From: Metallyticus violacea
Lineage: Eukaryota; Arthropoda; Insecta; Mantodea; Metallyticidae
DNA length: 64,000 nt
NCBI GenBank assembly: GCA_030762175.1
Contig: CM060842.1
Span: forward strand, 48,408,501 to 48,472,500
Direction: 5' to 3'
The position numbers and the translations under genes were made by a program. Below the pieces are notes generated by a model. It saw only the letters and a list, made by a program, of their open reading frames with translations, was not told where the DNA came from and searched no databases. Below, piece by piece: positions 34,420 to 47,900 of this stretch; the first letter of the stretch is position 1; the number at the start of each line of letters is the position of its first letter.

Positions 34420-34975
34420 TTTCAGAATATTTTTAAAGATGCCAACATTATTTTGGCTCCAGTGAACAAATGCAGTTTAAAAACCCTCCTAAAAACCAAA
34501 ACGAAAGACAAAATTCCACCAGGAAAACAATCGGGCATTTACGAAATCACTTACTAAGATTGCAATATGAAATATATGGCTAAAACAAAAAGGAACATTA
34601 CACTACGGTTTAAGGGGCATCAGAAATGTAAAATATAAACATACAGAAAAATCAGCAATAACATACCATTTCTAGCATGGGGGGGAGAAAAAATATGCAT
34701 TCCAAACTGAACCTTAACTCTTAAAAGCTCTTTAAAAAGCATAGAATTATGAGTGGGAAAATATGTTCATAAATGAAAACAATGAAAATTTAGTTAATTT
34801 TGATCTTCCAAATAACTTCATTACAAAGTTCATAAAATATACAGAGCAACACCTTAATGTCATGCTGGAAAGCTGACAGTGGAACCGTGCTGATGATGAA
34901 GGCAACAGCCTTCGATACATGTCAAAGTAAGTGGAACAAAACTAGTGAAATTTTGTGTTAATTCCTCATAAATTT
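34420..34975 (+). pseudogene. Penelope-like element (subfamily C) nuclease end and tail
   Basis: The plus strand reads FQNIFKDANIILAPVNKCSL, then GKQSGIYEITY and KTKRNITLRFKGH, the start of the GIY-YIG domain. The second Cys of the pair and the YIG are changed (KYMAKTKRN). A broken C-terminus (ENMFINENNENLVNFDLPNN) and the tail follow. A hammerhead-like core at 34885-34925 has a perfect CTGATGA, an extra U, a strong helix II (GAAGGC/GCCTTC) and CATGTC at the cleavage site, but GATA instead of GAAA. Confidence 0.85.
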
Positions 34976-35120
34976 AAATCAGCTTACTGAACACTGCATC
35001 TTCTGATTGGATTATTAATTTCATATTAAACCCATATTTGGAAATTTCACTGTGAGATTAGATTCCTTTAACAATTACAGCATATGTCAAATCCCTGAAT
35101 TCTCTTTCAACTAAATTTAC

Positions 35121-35399
35121 CTGTGCTGAGGTTCGTGCTTTATCTCCCGCACAACATGAGCTGGAGTGTGAACCGACACTGCCACCTGTGGAGCCTGCTG
35201 CTGTTGGGGTGGCTGCTGAGGTTGCTGATATAACTGCTGCTGTTGTTGCTGTTGCTGCTGCTGCTGTTGCTGAATGTGCTGCAGTTGTTGCTTAGCAGGA
35301 CTCCGGTGTTCCTCCCCATCACTGTCAGCCACCGTCACACAAGATATCACATTCTTTCGTTGCCTTGTTGAAATTCCTCTGGATGGTGTTGACTGGGCA
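35121..35399 (-). CDS. HIPK: HIPK coding exon D, conserved ISCVTV segment and poly-Gln
   Basis: This 93-residue exon begins AQSTPSRGISTRQRKNVISC and continues VTVADSDGEEHRSPAK, then a long Gln tract interrupted by Tyr and Pro, and ends VVREIKHEPQHR. RKNVISCVTV followed by Asp/Ser matches the strongly conserved HIPK segment found downstream of the SUMO-interacting motif in vertebrates. Acceptor TGTACTTAG at 35400, donor CAG|GTAAAT below 35121. Phase: one base completes exon C's AG to AGT (Ser) and the exon ends in phase 2. The Gln tract uses mixed CAG and CAA codons. Confidence 0.93.
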
Positions 35400-36099
35400 C
35401 TAAGTACATTGGCTCATTAGTCAAATTATATAGTTTATACTTGAAACTAAGGAGGATGAAAACATGTTTGGCCAATTCTACAAAATGCATACATCAAGCA
35501 ACTGTAAGGGAAGACAATGAGAATTTGATTAATATGCAGTATTAAAATTGGTTACTGCAAAGTGATTTATTCATTATTTCAATACTTAATATGTCGCACA
35601 AGATTGACAGAATTTTTTGAAACTATGTGCACAGCAATTTAACTACTGAGAATTCATGTCGCATACTAATATTCTGTCAACCTAGTCATTTGCACTCAAT
35701 ATTATGTGATGGTGCTGTGCAAATTTGATAACATACCTTAAAGAAAGACAAAAAAATTATGAAACTTGGGAAAAAAAGAATGACGATGAACCAAAATGAT
35801 AAAAGTAGCACTGCATGGGCATTAATGGAACACAAAATAATTTCAATATTTCTGGGAAAACAGAGGAACTGTAACAGCTCTAACACAGAATTATGTAACA
35901 TATCATTGCCATATACTTTAAATACCTACAACAGAATTGTTCATTTGCACTTGTACAATCTTCTATTATTATTTCATCCTGAAGATATTGATGTGTATAT
36001 GAAAAGCCTACTTTATTTTTTTAAAGTACCTCTGATAAGCATAAAAGGTAGATGATAGACGGATCAGACTGATAGATACTGCAGTTCTACATGTGTGTC

Positions 36100-36258
36100 A
36101 ATCCTGATGGTCTAGTGGCCTCGTAGACCCAAGATGAAGGATTCAATGCCAACCAGGTTTGAGAAAAATTTATGGAGCTTTGAATTGAATGGTATGCTGA
36201 TGGCTTGAGGTGTTAAAGAAAGTCAGTAAATAAACCAAATCAATAAAATAAATCTGCA
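36100..36258 (+). mobile_element. tRNA-derived SINE (family 1)
   Basis: The head reads GATGGTCTAGTGGCCTCG (A-box-like) and GGATTCAATGCCAACC (B-box-like, near 36149). The ATTGAATGG body and the tail GTAAATAAACCAAATCAATAAA follow, in the same order as 26957-27251 but with a shorter body. Confidence 0.75.
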
Positions 36259-38779
36259 CAATGCAGCTGGATGACAGTTGTGTAATCTATTTCTACATCT
36301 TGCACTAGTCACTGAGCTCATAATGGAGCAGTCTGGAATAAGTGTCAGGAATAAATGAGGTGCAAATCTGATTACTCATCTAGTACAAAACAAATAGAAA
36401 ACAGAAATTATGCAAACTCATAGATAGGTTTATGATGAAGCTGCCCTAACTTTAATGAAGAAAATAAGGTGGAGGCATGCACTGTATGTTCTAAACTGAA
36501 CAGTTGATAAATGTTAGCAATGTGAACTCAAGTGAGAAAAAGCGACTTATATTCTAAATAAAATATAATTTTTTTAACTACTGAAACAAGATACATATGG
36601 TGAGCAGAAAGCAGTAATAGAATAAGAAAATGCAATAATTGCTTTAATAATAGTTGCTAAGGTACTACATAAAAGATTTAGCAAATATTTCTGCAGAAGG
36701 TAATAAATTAAAGGAATAAATGCTTATAAGGAAAGAAAACACAAAAAGGAGACGAAGGATAGTGTCGACCTAAGCAAACATAATGAAACATATGAAAACA
36801 TGTATCTAAGAAACACTTAATGAAAAACAGCCATAACAATTCTGATGGTTTAAATGAAATTAACAGAAATGGTGAAAAAATTGAATGACAATGCACAGAC
36901 CTGAGTAAAGTAAACATAGATTAAGAAATCCTAACCTATCAAAAAATGTGCGACTTGACAGTAGAGATGGAAAAATAAATGCAGAAATATAGTATGTCAT
37001 GATAGGGAAAAGATATTATTGGAGGTATGATGGAAAGGATCTAAGGAAATTCAATTTTGGTGGACATAATTAAGCCAGGAGTACGAATTTAAGATGTAGC
37101 AAATAGATGAGTAATCAAAGCGGACAACTATGGGAGGGAGACTGGTAATTTGCAGTAAAATAAATGACTTAATAATAATAGCAACAACAATAATAGGGAC
37201 TCTGAGCTGATAGAGCACTTCCAATCCTAAGCAATATTCAAATGATTGCAGTGAATGTGCCAGCAAAAATAGACTTAATGAAGGAAAGGTGTTTAATATG
37301 CCATGCCTCATGCTGCTATGCATTTAGTTAGTATACTTCAGTGGATGCATGATTTTTGGTAAGACTGGGGTTGAAGTTCCACTTGACACAAGCAATTGAG
37401 CTTGTTCAGTCGTGTTTACCACAACAACTGTATCAGTTATATTTCTGTAGAAAGTGCATGTCAGGCTTTCTACGGTTTATTTGTGTATTGTGGAATATGT
37501 TGAGACTGAGGTATACACATAATATTAATTTTGTAAAATAAGTCTAAAGTACTGTACAAGAGAATTTCCAGAATTAGCATATTCATATGGAAATGCAATT
37601 TTCTGACTGGTGAACAAAGTTTGAACTCCAGAACTGACAAGAAGTCAAGACCAAAAAGCTAGATATTAACAGAGAAGTTTGATGAAAGGGGCCATTGATT
37701 ACAAAACTTCTTCTCAAAAGTCTTCAACATGATTTGCCCTGCAAGTTGGTAATCTGTTGGCAGTGGGTATAAAGGTATGCAGCTTCTGCAACTTCATCAT
37801 ATAAAATTACTGCTGTAACTGAAATAAAACCCATGGAAGTGCTACATTAAAATATCTGGGAGGATGAATTGCAGCCAATATCTCCAAATCTTTTCAAAAG
37901 GATTCAGGGGTGCTGTGATTATGACCATGCAAAATGAGGTGAGAAGGCCATTACACAGTAACTTCCCAATGGCAACATCAATTTCTGATCATGCAAGGGA
38001 ATGAGGACCCTGTAGCTACAGAGAACTGTAAGGCAAAAAAATGAAGATAATGTAATTTGAAAATGTAACCATAATTGAAACCTTGAATTCTGGTAAGAAG
38101 AGTTATGTAACACATGTATTACATTTAAATGAGACTGGGAACAGCACACAGCTGCACAGATATGTAAAGTAATTAACAGAAAGACATTTTAGCACATCCA
38201 TTTCACTGCCTTAAATCAGGAAAACTATATTTGCCGTCAAATTCTCCTCTCATTTTTTGCTTATTTCTAGGAAAATGCATTGTTAGAGTTTAAATACCAT
38301 GAATGCTTACCAATAAATTTACATGTTTATAGGTGAATTATTTTTAATATGCTGGGAGAAATGCAATATTGTGCCATTAAAATATTTCATGTAATTTTAC
38401 TGGAAAAAATGTTGGTTTAACAAGCAATGTTTCTTCATGTTGGATTATCTAACTTAAGATTCTTTATGTAAAAATGAATCACTACATTGATGATGATGAT
38501 GATGATTATTATTATTATCATCATCACTTTTCTATTAATGAGGATTTCTTTCTAGATTCTTTAAAAATAAGCATAGTGAGGCCTATACATAGAAAGAGAA
38601 ATAAGACCAATTGACTGGATCGATAACTGTAGTATGATGCACAACATGGCTCTGGGATGGATTGTTTAAATAACTGTTGAGCAATAATGAAAGCATAAGG
38701 TTTACGGGTTTTGTATTTATGGGGAAAGGGTGTGTGAAGCAAATGAGTCAGGGTAAAGTATCTGGAAATATGGGCTCAT
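36259..38779. other. HIPK intron C-D stretch without recognised genes
   Basis: AT-rich. It contains a GAT/ATT/ATC simple repeat at about 38488-38522. I see no gene or named repeat. Confidence 0.55.
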
Positions 38780-39641
38780 TAATAAGCAACGAATTGATAC
38801 ATGAGGTTAAAGAGGAAATCTAGGGTGTTGGGAGTTATGTGGCTAGTAATTAAAAAGCTAGCATTATGTGTGGGGATTGTTTACAATCTACCCAGAATCT
38901 CCCAGTTCGTTGATCCCGATTTCTCTCGGTATTTACAAATTGAAATTGAGGAAATCAAGTCAGTTATGCCTGAGATTGAGTTTGATTCACTTAAGGATTT
39001 TAATGCAAGAAATGAGAATATGCAAGCAAGAGATTGTGGTATATCGTGGGATAGCTTTGTTGATATAGAGTGTAAAGTCGATATGAGGAGCAAGAATAAA
39101 ACTGTGAAATAAGGAGGACTTATACTTATTCAATTTTGTGAAGATAATGGATTTATGGTTGTTAATGACCCGATGAGGGATATGATAATGGTGAATTTAC
39201 TTGTCTTAACGCAGGAGGCCAAAGTCTTGTAGATTTCACGTTGTGCAGATGGGAGGTTCTATCTGATTGTGTTAAATTTCAAAGTAATGAATCTAGTGAG
39301 CAATAGTGCACATTTTCCTATTACTTGACAGAAGTGAAAGACTGGTGATTATAAAATAGCTAGCAATTTACAAAAGGATATGCGTGAGTTTCTTATTGGG
39401 TATAAATAGTGCAAAGAGTTTTCAGAAAATTTTTATGAAGTCTGAATTCCTGTGTCAGGTTTGTATGTTTATTGTATCAACTGGCTGTGGCTGACTAAGT
39501 CAAAGTTTAGCAATCATGCTCTGAATTTGATGAAATTTTTGCTAAAATGGGCAGGTAATAAGATGGTCAAAAGTGTGATGGTTAATAAAGGGAGGATTGA
39601 TCATTGATTTGATAACAGGTGTATTGATGTGAAAAGATTAG
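38780..39641 (+). pseudogene. LINE endonuclease (APE-like) part
   Basis: The plus strand reads LALCVGIVYNLPRISQFVDP (38850-38910), then LKDFNARNENMQARDCG (38990-39030; GDFNAR in active enzymes), CKVDMRSKNKTVK, and GEFTCLNAGGQSLVDFTLCR across a frameshift near 39190, as in the apurinic-type endonuclease of non-LTR elements. The start of the domain is missing. It continues into the RT part beyond an inserted LINE (39642-40890). Stops and frameshifts make it inactive. Confidence 0.8.
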
Positions 39642-40890
39642 GATGGAATTGAATTTTATTTCCACTTAATAATACAAACTTCCACAGTACAATTTTAAAA
39701 TCAATCTGTCATACAAGCACATACTCACTCTAGTAAATCTTTCCGAGTTGCTGTGTAAACAAGTAGCCCGAATAGTTTCAACTTTGCGGTTACTCAACTA
39801 TCGGGCAACTTACATCTACAAGTTAACTTAATCAAAATCTAGCTTAAATTATGTTTCTATCAGTTTTGGTTCCTCATTTTTACTTATTTTCTTCAGCTAT
39901 TTTCTCTCAACTATATCTAAATAATTCCCAAACTCCAAGATTTTCTGCCTTGTTTTCATATTCACCAACTTATTTCCCCTTATCTCTATTGGTAGGTTAC
40001 CCCACTTGTCAATCCTCAGTTTTGCTCTAATTTCTTTGGTTTCTCCACATTCCAAAATTGCAACCCCAATAACTATCTTGCATTACACACATCGGACATT
40101 CCTCTATAGTTACACCTCCTCTTATTCCTTTCAGAGTCACTACCCCTCTATGGGCCCATGCAATTCCCTTCCTTGTCCACCTGTCACCCTCATGTACACA
40201 ATTCTCTCCGTCCCATATTTCCTTTAACCCCCTATAAACCCTCAGTGATTTTTTACTACTAAAACTACCTAATATTTCCTGTCTTCCCATATCATCAATT
40301 CTTTGTTTTAATTACTTTCAAAAAACCTCTTTCTTCACTTCCTTTATTATGCTACAACATACCCAAGCCATTTTTTTCTATCATCTCATTGATTCTACTG
40401 ACCTGAGTATTTCCTCCCTTCAGTTTCTTAATCCTAAAACCAATATTTCAGAATTCTTGTCATTATTTTTCCTTTACTCCCTACTCTGCCTAATTCAGCT
40501 TGTGCAACCCCATTTGGTGAGCTTTTTGGTAGGCCCATAATCTGTTTGCAGAAATTCCTGTGAATCAAATCTACATTTAGCCATCCCTCACCACTACCCC
40601 AAAGATTTTAGCCTCTACTACTCCCGTATGTATTTTATCCAGTCACTTTATATGCATTTCTGGTACTTTATGCTTACAAGCAGTAACAGCTTTCAAAGCT
40701 AGCCTACCTTTTGCTAGAACCTTTCTTTTTTGTTCCCTCCACCCTCTATTCTTGCTAAGTCTAATACCCAAATAGTCAAATTTATTAACCACCTCAATTT
40801 CTGCCCCTTCCCAGTACCATTTCTCATTATTGCATAACCTGTTTTCATTCTTAAATACCATGATTTTTCATTTTCAAGTATTTTTTCTTC
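39642..40890 (-). mobile_element. 5'-truncated LINE inserted in a LINE, 13-bp TSD
   Basis: GTGAAAAGATTAG flanks it at 39629-39641 and 40891-40903. On the minus strand it starts with MVFKNENRLCNNEKWYWEGA, then VVNKFDYLGIRLSKNRGW (the end of an RT domain), continues with KVLAKGRLALKAVTACK, and carries IEECPMC further down. Its 3' end reads GTGGAAATAAAATTCAATTCC next to the left TSD. Several frames are needed, so it is inactive. Confidence 0.93.
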
Positions 40891-40903
40891 GTGAAAAGAT
40901 TAG

Positions 40904-43200
40904 TACAAGAATCTGTTATTCAATGGAGGGAAAAGAAAAGGGGGATAGGAAAAAAATGATAGAATAGCTTATTAGCTGCTGTTGGAAAGGAGGAAAAAGG
41001 AATGGGGAAAAAGAGAGGCTGTTGAAATTGATACAAAAATTAGATCATGGAAGGCTAATGAAGTATGGAATATTATTAGATGACTGAGATCTAGAGGTGC
41101 TGAATTTGTAATTAAACCTGAAGAGTGGATAGGTCACTTAAAGCAATTGTTTGAATTTAAATTTAGAGGAGTGGGAAATGGAGAGATGGGATGAACACAT
41201 GGATAGATTATTTTCAAGCGAAGAGGTTTTTATCAGGTTAAATATCTTAAGCAGAACAAAGCATGGGGCATTGATGGGTTACCAACCAAATTTTTTATAG
41301 CATGTTATGAGGATGGGGGTGGGGGTTTCTGTGCCTAGTTAAACTGCTTAATGATAAAAAGTAAAAGAACTATACCTAAAGCCTGGTGTACTGGTATCAT
41401 TCATCTATATTGTAAGGGCAAGAGTACAATGGAGATGGGCTATTATAGGGGAATTGCACTTCTGTCAAATCTTTTGAGATTTTCACTGAAATATTAACGG
41501 ACATAATTAATGAATGGACTGAGAGAAATGAATTAATATCTCCATTGCAGGAGTGGTTTCAGGAGAGATAGAACTGATAATGTATTATTAATTAAAACAT
41601 TGGTTGATAAATATCTGTCAAAGAAACAAGGGAGATTGTATGCAGTGTTTATAGACCTTGAGAAAGCTTATGATAGGCCAAATACGGATATATTTTGATA
41701 AACACTGTGGAGCAAAGGAATGAGTAAAGAGATGATTACATTACTTCAATCAATCTATATGGATAACACATTTTGTATTAGATGCAGCAAGGAGAAGGCG
41801 TCAGAGGAAGTTGCTCAGAATCGAGGATTCAGACAGGGATGTAAATTGAGTTCTATATTGTTTAATTTGTTCATTGATGATGTGCTAGTAGGGTTACAGA
41901 AAGTTAATAGGCATATGCCAGTAATAAATAATCAAGAGATTCCTGGGTTATCAAATGCAGATGATTTAATGGTAGCATTCTTCTCAGTGATTGGACTGAA
42001 GAATGCAATTTCAAAAATAGTTAAGATATTGTGAGGAGTGGAATCTGAAAGTGAATCAGGATGACAAAAATTACAGTTTTTAAGAAAGGAAATAAACTTA
42101 GTAAGGAAGAAAAGTGGTCCATCTGAAGAAATATCACCCACATTGTAAGAGAGTTCACATATTTGGGAATTATGTTTAGTAACTCAGATCAGTGGGAAAG
42201 AGAAAAGGGTCACAGTAGCTGAAGGGAGGTTGGCAATGACATTTTTAAGGAAATGTCTATATTTTGCACCTAATATAGACGTAGTTTGGAGTGAAAGGGT
42301 ATAAAGTGCTCTAATGCAATCGAGGTGGGCTTATCATATAGAGATATGGGGAGTGGAGGATAGTTGGAAAGAGATAGATAAAATACAAACATGTTTTGTA
42401 AAACTAAGTTAGGTATTTCACTAAATGCAGCCAATGCTGGTTCCCTGTTAGAAATGAGAAGGTAAGTGTAAGAGGATGTGTGATGGAGAAAGTATTAAAA
42501 TATTGGGGTTAGAGTACAACAGATGCCACATGGTCATATTTTGACAGAAAGTTTAAAATTTCAGGAATCCACTTTAAGAGAAACTAGCTGGGTAGGGAAA
42601 GTAGGATATGAATTGACACAGAATGGGATGGGGAAGGATTGCTTAGGAAGGCATAGTTTGCCAGGTGGATTTTGTAAGATGATTAGAATCAGATTCGAAG
42701 ATATAGACAGACAGATTTTGTATGAGGTATAAGAGAGAAAAGTTATTTTTATATTTAATTATGAGAATTAAAAGAGATCTGTATGAATGAGGGTTATACT
42801 GATAAACATAATAAGAAAGAGGGAGGGGTTAACATGGTTTAGATTAGGAATGTGGAGACTAAGAAGAATTAGAAGAATCCTGGAATAGAGTGTATGTCCA
42901 ATGTGTAGGAGTAATTAAATTCCATTCACATCCTAATATCCAGAAACAAGAGAGTGGAGGAGTCAATCAATCAAAGTAAAATGGATTCATATAAGATATG
43001 AGATAGCAGTATGGAAAAATTTTGGCGACAAATATTAATTAAGGAATTTAGGGGGATATTTGTATAGAGTTAAAAATAGATGGGTGTGGATGATTAATAA
43101 GTAAATGATCTTTGGTTTTGGCAGTTTAGATTTATGGCATGAAGTTGTTTGAATTGTTTAATAATCAGGAACTACATAGTACTATATTGTGGATTTATTA
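40904..43200 (+). pseudogene. LINE reverse-transcriptase part
   Basis: RT motifs in order: QNKAWGIDGLPTKFF (41250-41300), YYRGIALLSN (41440-41475), GRLYAVFIDLEKAYDR (41630-41680, motif A), FRQGCKLSSILFNLFIDDVL (41830-41890, motif B), SNADDLMVAF (41955-41980, motif C, with ADD). A degraded C-terminal part follows to about 43100. Frameshifts and stops are frequent. It is the same element as 38780-39641. I leave the clade open between CR1-like and related groups. It lies in the HIPK intron C-D, antisense to the gene. Confidence 0.85.
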
Positions 43201-43639
43201 TTTTTAGCTGATAAAATAATGGTATAGGTAGAGTAATTGAAATGTTTTATTTTAGTCCCCTGGAATTCCAACAAGCTACTGCTGATGAACCGGAGACTGG
43301 GGTCTGATTCAATCAAGGTGGAAATTTTGTACTTTAATTATTCAGAATTTAAATAAAGGATTAGATAAAATCATTATTCTATTAAAATTGTTTTGTAATT
43401 GTGAGGGGTTACACCTAAAATGGCCTGCACCAGACAGGTGGAGGACCCCTTTGTAGTTTGTATTTTTCTTAGCATTTCAATAAATTTCAAAATTATCACA
43501 ATTAATTCATGAAAGCTTAACAAAAATGAGTAAAAACAAAAATTGCAATATTATGTTTAGCTTTAGTGCTCATATCCCATATTTGATTGATGGCTGATTG
43601 AACTTAAAATTTATGGTGTAATGGGAAAAGCAATAATTT
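43201..43639. other. Possible LINE 3'UTR and intron sequence
   Basis: It contains a moderately GC-rich patch near 43400-43460 (GGGGTTACACC, CACCAGACAGGTGGAGG) that may belong to the LINE 3'UTR. Nothing else recognised. Confidence 0.4.
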
Positions 43640-44260
43640 TCACTTCCTTTTTGACACACCATAAATACTGTATGGAAATTTACCAAAGTTGTAGAATAAG
43701 AACAGTTACAGTAATGGTCCTACAACAGGTTAGTTCTTGGATCACTATTGTTTTTATAATATATTAACAATATCATCAAATATTGATTTTTAAAATAATT
43801 TATGTTGATGAATACTCATTGTTATTTGGAATAAATTTATAGATATGTTAAGGAATAGTGTATCACAAATTTCTGAACTAGTAATGTGATATTTGGAAGA
43901 CAATAGCTTAATGATAAATCTTTAAATTGATGACTTGCTATTTCATCCTTAAACATTAATTATACTATACAAAATTTAATATGAAGTGAAAAATATTAGC
44001 CAACGAAGAACGTGTTTTTTATTTTGGGAGGGGGGATATGGTTACATTATAGGTTTAGAAGTTCTTACTACCGGCATATATAAAAACAGGTAAGCAAATG
44101 AATATATTTAATAAGATAATCATTGAGGTATCTTTCATTAAATGTCTCAAGACATATCTATCATTGTGTTATATACAAATTTGCAAATATGGTAATGAAG
44201 TTTGGGGAATGCTGCAAAACTAATTAAAAAACATCATCTGTAAGTACACCAGCTGAATAA
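43640..44260 (+). pseudogene. LINE RT fragment (CR1/Jockey-like)
   Basis: Across frames: a VPQGSVLGPLLF-like part near 43720-43755, NISSNIDF, then DMLRNSVSQISELV, LEDNSLMIN (43840-43925), LFHP, and near 44160-44220 CVIYKFANYGNEVWG in the region downstream of the palm. It is heavily mutated. Confidence 0.68.
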
Positions 44261-44562
44261 AATGTTATATCTGTGAAAGCAGTTCAGTATATGTAAATGT
44301 TTTATTTTATTCATATTCCTAATTAAGTATGGATATATATGTAAAGCTATGTATCCACTTTGCAAGCTTACATGTGAGGCTGCCATACATGCCATACATA
44401 ACAGACAGGTTAGGCAGCCTTGTGAACAATTGTTTTTGTGTACTTCTTAATTCCCACAAGCCAAACAAGCGATCCAACTTGATTTAATTAATACTCTTAG
44501 TTTGTTGTAAAGCAACATGAATTCACATGTATGTAACGGTATACCAGTTATGCTGTATTTAT

Positions 44563-44613
<51 letters not shown>
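44563..44613. repeat. (AAT)n microsatellite
   Basis: About 17 TAA/AAT units. Confidence 0.97.
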
Positions 44614-44616
<3 letters not shown>

Positions 44617-45252
44617 CATCATCACATTTTGAAAAAGAAGTGAAAACAACAGTGAGTGAAGAAACTATACCACAAACAGCAACAATATGGAAGTAGACTG
44701 CTCAAGCATTTATTTGATGGTATTGATAAAACATTCTGCAAATTTATGTGCATGACATTAAGTGAATTTGATTATTTAATCCCCAATAACAAAAGTGAAA
44801 TGCAATAAATATCAAAGATGGTTGTCCATCACTTTGGTATTTCTTGCTACCTAGAACTTGTACCCAAGTTTCTGAGGCAATTGTATGTTCCTTTTTTTTT
44901 TTTAAGCTTATTCTCACATTTTATCAATTCTCCACACATATTATTAATATTATTATTTAAACATGCAAAGCAATGCATAGCCATCTATACAGAACATGCA
45001 ATTTATACTGACCCCCATAAAAAAAAATAATATATATATATAAATGAATAAATAAAAAAATAAAAAAAAAACATGAACAAACACAGGCAGAAAATGGATC
45101 ACCCCAAGGCTACCTTGCATAAGACAATACGTGTCCTGCCTTGCAAGGCTAGCATGTCCACACTGCCTCAAGAGGAATGGCTAAATGTGAATATGCAGCT
45201 TAATATTTAGTGTATAATATCACTATATACCATACAAACTTGTTGTAAGGGA

Positions 45253-45358
45253 TAAAAATAAAATTAAAAATAAAAAAAAAAAAGAAAAAAAAAAAGAAAA
45301 AAGAAAAGAAAAAAAAAGAAAAAAAAAAAAAAAGAAAAGAAAAAAAAGAAAGAATAAA
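45253..45358. repeat. A-rich purine tract
   Basis: Almost pure A with scattered single G, about 100 bp. The apparent Phe-rich ORF on the minus strand is an artefact of this composition. Confidence 0.95.
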
Positions 45359-45649
45359 AACGCAGATTACTGAAAACTACAAACAAAATGTATGAATAAA
45401 CGTGCAAATTGAAAAATGGATCATGTACAGATATTTTTATAAATAGCATCTTCATATAAGGCCATTTTCCTTATAAAAAGCCTTGCAAATTTCACAAATA
45501 AGGAGAAATTTAGTAGAGTATAATAGGAAAGGAAAACAGTTTTCAATTGGGACAGAGCAACACGATAGATGGTGAATTATGTAGGAAAGAAATTCAGACT
45601 GTTAAGATGTTTATACAATCTATAAACTAGAATACTCTAAATCTGGTGG

Positions 45650-45790
45650 GTCGACACAGGTGGCCAATGTACTAAGGAATGGACAGACTTTCAAGTGGAA
45701 AGTCTGGGTTTAAATTCCTGCCAGGAACATCCTAGTCATAAATGGCAAATGCCAGGGAAGTAAACAAAATTTAAAAATGTGGAATAAAAA
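45650..45790 (+). mobile_element. tRNA-derived SINE (family 2), partial
   Basis: A GGGTTTAAATTCCTGCC B-box-like segment near 45708, then CATAAATGGCAAATGCCAGG, a body shared with 48420-48450 and 60765-60785. The A box is weak. Confidence 0.6.
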
Positions 45791-47900
45791 ATATGCCTGT
45801 TATCATTAACTGGTAACACTGCAATGTACATTTTATTTATGTGTGCAGTTACAATTTAGTAACTAATTTATACTTGCTTGTTATAAGCACATTTTATAAA
45901 AGTGTACCTTTGATCTGGAGGACAAACAAAATCCATATGTAATAATTATTTACAGTAATAAATCACTATTATTGGTGCAGCTATTATTGGTAGTGGAAAA
46001 TAATGAGAGTTCATTTTATTTGTATACCTTTATTGCTCAAAAAGCTTTCAAGAGACCAAAGTTCAATTCTAACATTTAAATTTTCTTCACAAATAAGTGA
46101 ATCTGTGTCTATGTAATGCTCTATAATATAGGGAACAAAACTCATTCGTAATATAGGTTGAATTTATAACTTCCTTTAATGCATCACCATAAAATAGTTT
46201 TGTGAAACCTAAATATTTGGTCACCAGTTTATTGTAGCTTAAATATATAAATATAAATTTTCTAAAATGACCAAAAATTCATAAACTCCAAAAATAACAT
46301 CAAAGCTCCATAAAGTAGTAAGAACACACAATATTTGTATCATTTGTGACTATGTCTAATCATGCAGCATATTTACACATTGTGAAAAAATATGCCATGT
46401 TCCCCATAAATTAGTAACGTCAAACTACTGATCTATTTTACATTTTAAATCCATTTACTCCAAATTTCCCCCAAATATCATGCTTAAACAAAACACAAAG
46501 CATGCAGTGTTTTCATAAAAGATTTCTGAGGGCTGTGATAGAGAGAGAAAAAAAAAAGAGGGAGGGGGAGGAGGAGGAAACCCAACAACAAAACAAAACC
46601 CCACCACCAATGGTTTGCATTAATAGTGCGTTACTCAATACCTGTTCTAAACACAATGCATTTATAATAACTTAATTTTAATTTTGTTGAATGTGCAAAA
46701 ACCACTTAATTTCCAAAAAAGCTTTTATTACAGTTCCTGAACATCTGGATTTATAGAGAGCTTATATTGGTTTGCCTAGAAATATAATTTTAAACATGCT
46801 TAGGAATAAAATATTTCAAATATTACTTGTGCAGCTATCCTTGAATCAACAGTTTACATACACAGAATGGATTTATTAATATATGATAAAACATTATAAG
46901 ATCTTCTTCTAATAAACTCAATGATTCCTTATCACTAGAGACAGAACAACTCTTTCAGAAACAAGATATAAGCATAGCATAAGTCTATGCAAGCTAGAGG
47001 TACATGATGTCAGAGGCAGGGAGTTACAATTTGTGGCTGCAATGCAGTAACCTACTATTGTTTATAACAGAACACTAGGCAGAGTTCAGGGCCAGCTACA
47101 CTGAATGGTTAATGCTAAGCCAACTTGTGTCCATGGTAGAAAATATTCTATCACCACTTATTGCTATATCATCTGTACTTGCAGCAATTTACACATTTAT
47201 AAAAGCTTTGCCTTCAAAACCACTATAACAAATTCCATTTTATGACATTAACACTCTACCAAACCTTAAATCCAATTACTGTTCTCTGATCAGCCCTGAT
47301 CATTCAAAACACCTACTCCTACTACTTATTCCTCCTCATTCCTGATTAAATCTTATACTTTTGTATCCAGGTTTGCCTATATTTTTCCTCCAGCTGGTTT
47401 TCATATCATAATTTTTAATGCCAATTGCCCACTGGCATCCTCTTCACATGTACATGCCACTGCAGTTGCTAATGATGTTCGTAGTCTATTAATGAATTTG
47501 TATATTTATTTAATCATGAACTACTTGATTCTGAATGTTATCATCCTAGAAATTTTCTTTAAAAATCAATTTCTGTTGGTAATAATTTTGAATCGCACAA
47601 TTTATAATACAAGTTTCAGCTCCACGTGCTATTATAATTTATGTATTGTTATGAATTTTTGCATTCTTCAATAATACATATATTCTGTGTCTTCATTTTC
47701 TAGTGCTATAATTAAATGGTTGTCCAAAATTTTTGTGAACCTACGTTTACCTCTTTTTGTTTTACAACATTTTCTCTCCCAAAAAATCAGATGATTTACA
47801 TTAATTTTGAAGTGTTTAAGTCATATATAACATACCCGAAGTAAATCTATTAAAATCTCAAAATTTTACATAAATATTTTAAAGTTTGTAACCTTTTAAC
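45791..47900. other. HIPK intron C-D stretch without recognised genes
   Basis: AT-rich. It contains a purine-rich patch with GGA/GAG repeats near 46540-46580 and pyrimidine-rich sequence at about 47270-47470. No gene or named repeat seen. Confidence 0.55.

Noticed and set aside
44563..44613. Microsatellite as a regulatory array
   Set aside because: Simple (AAT)n tract, of a kind found several times here, without any other signal.
45264..45455. Phe-rich ORF on the minus strand
   Set aside because: A pure consequence of the A-rich tract; no protein-like composition.
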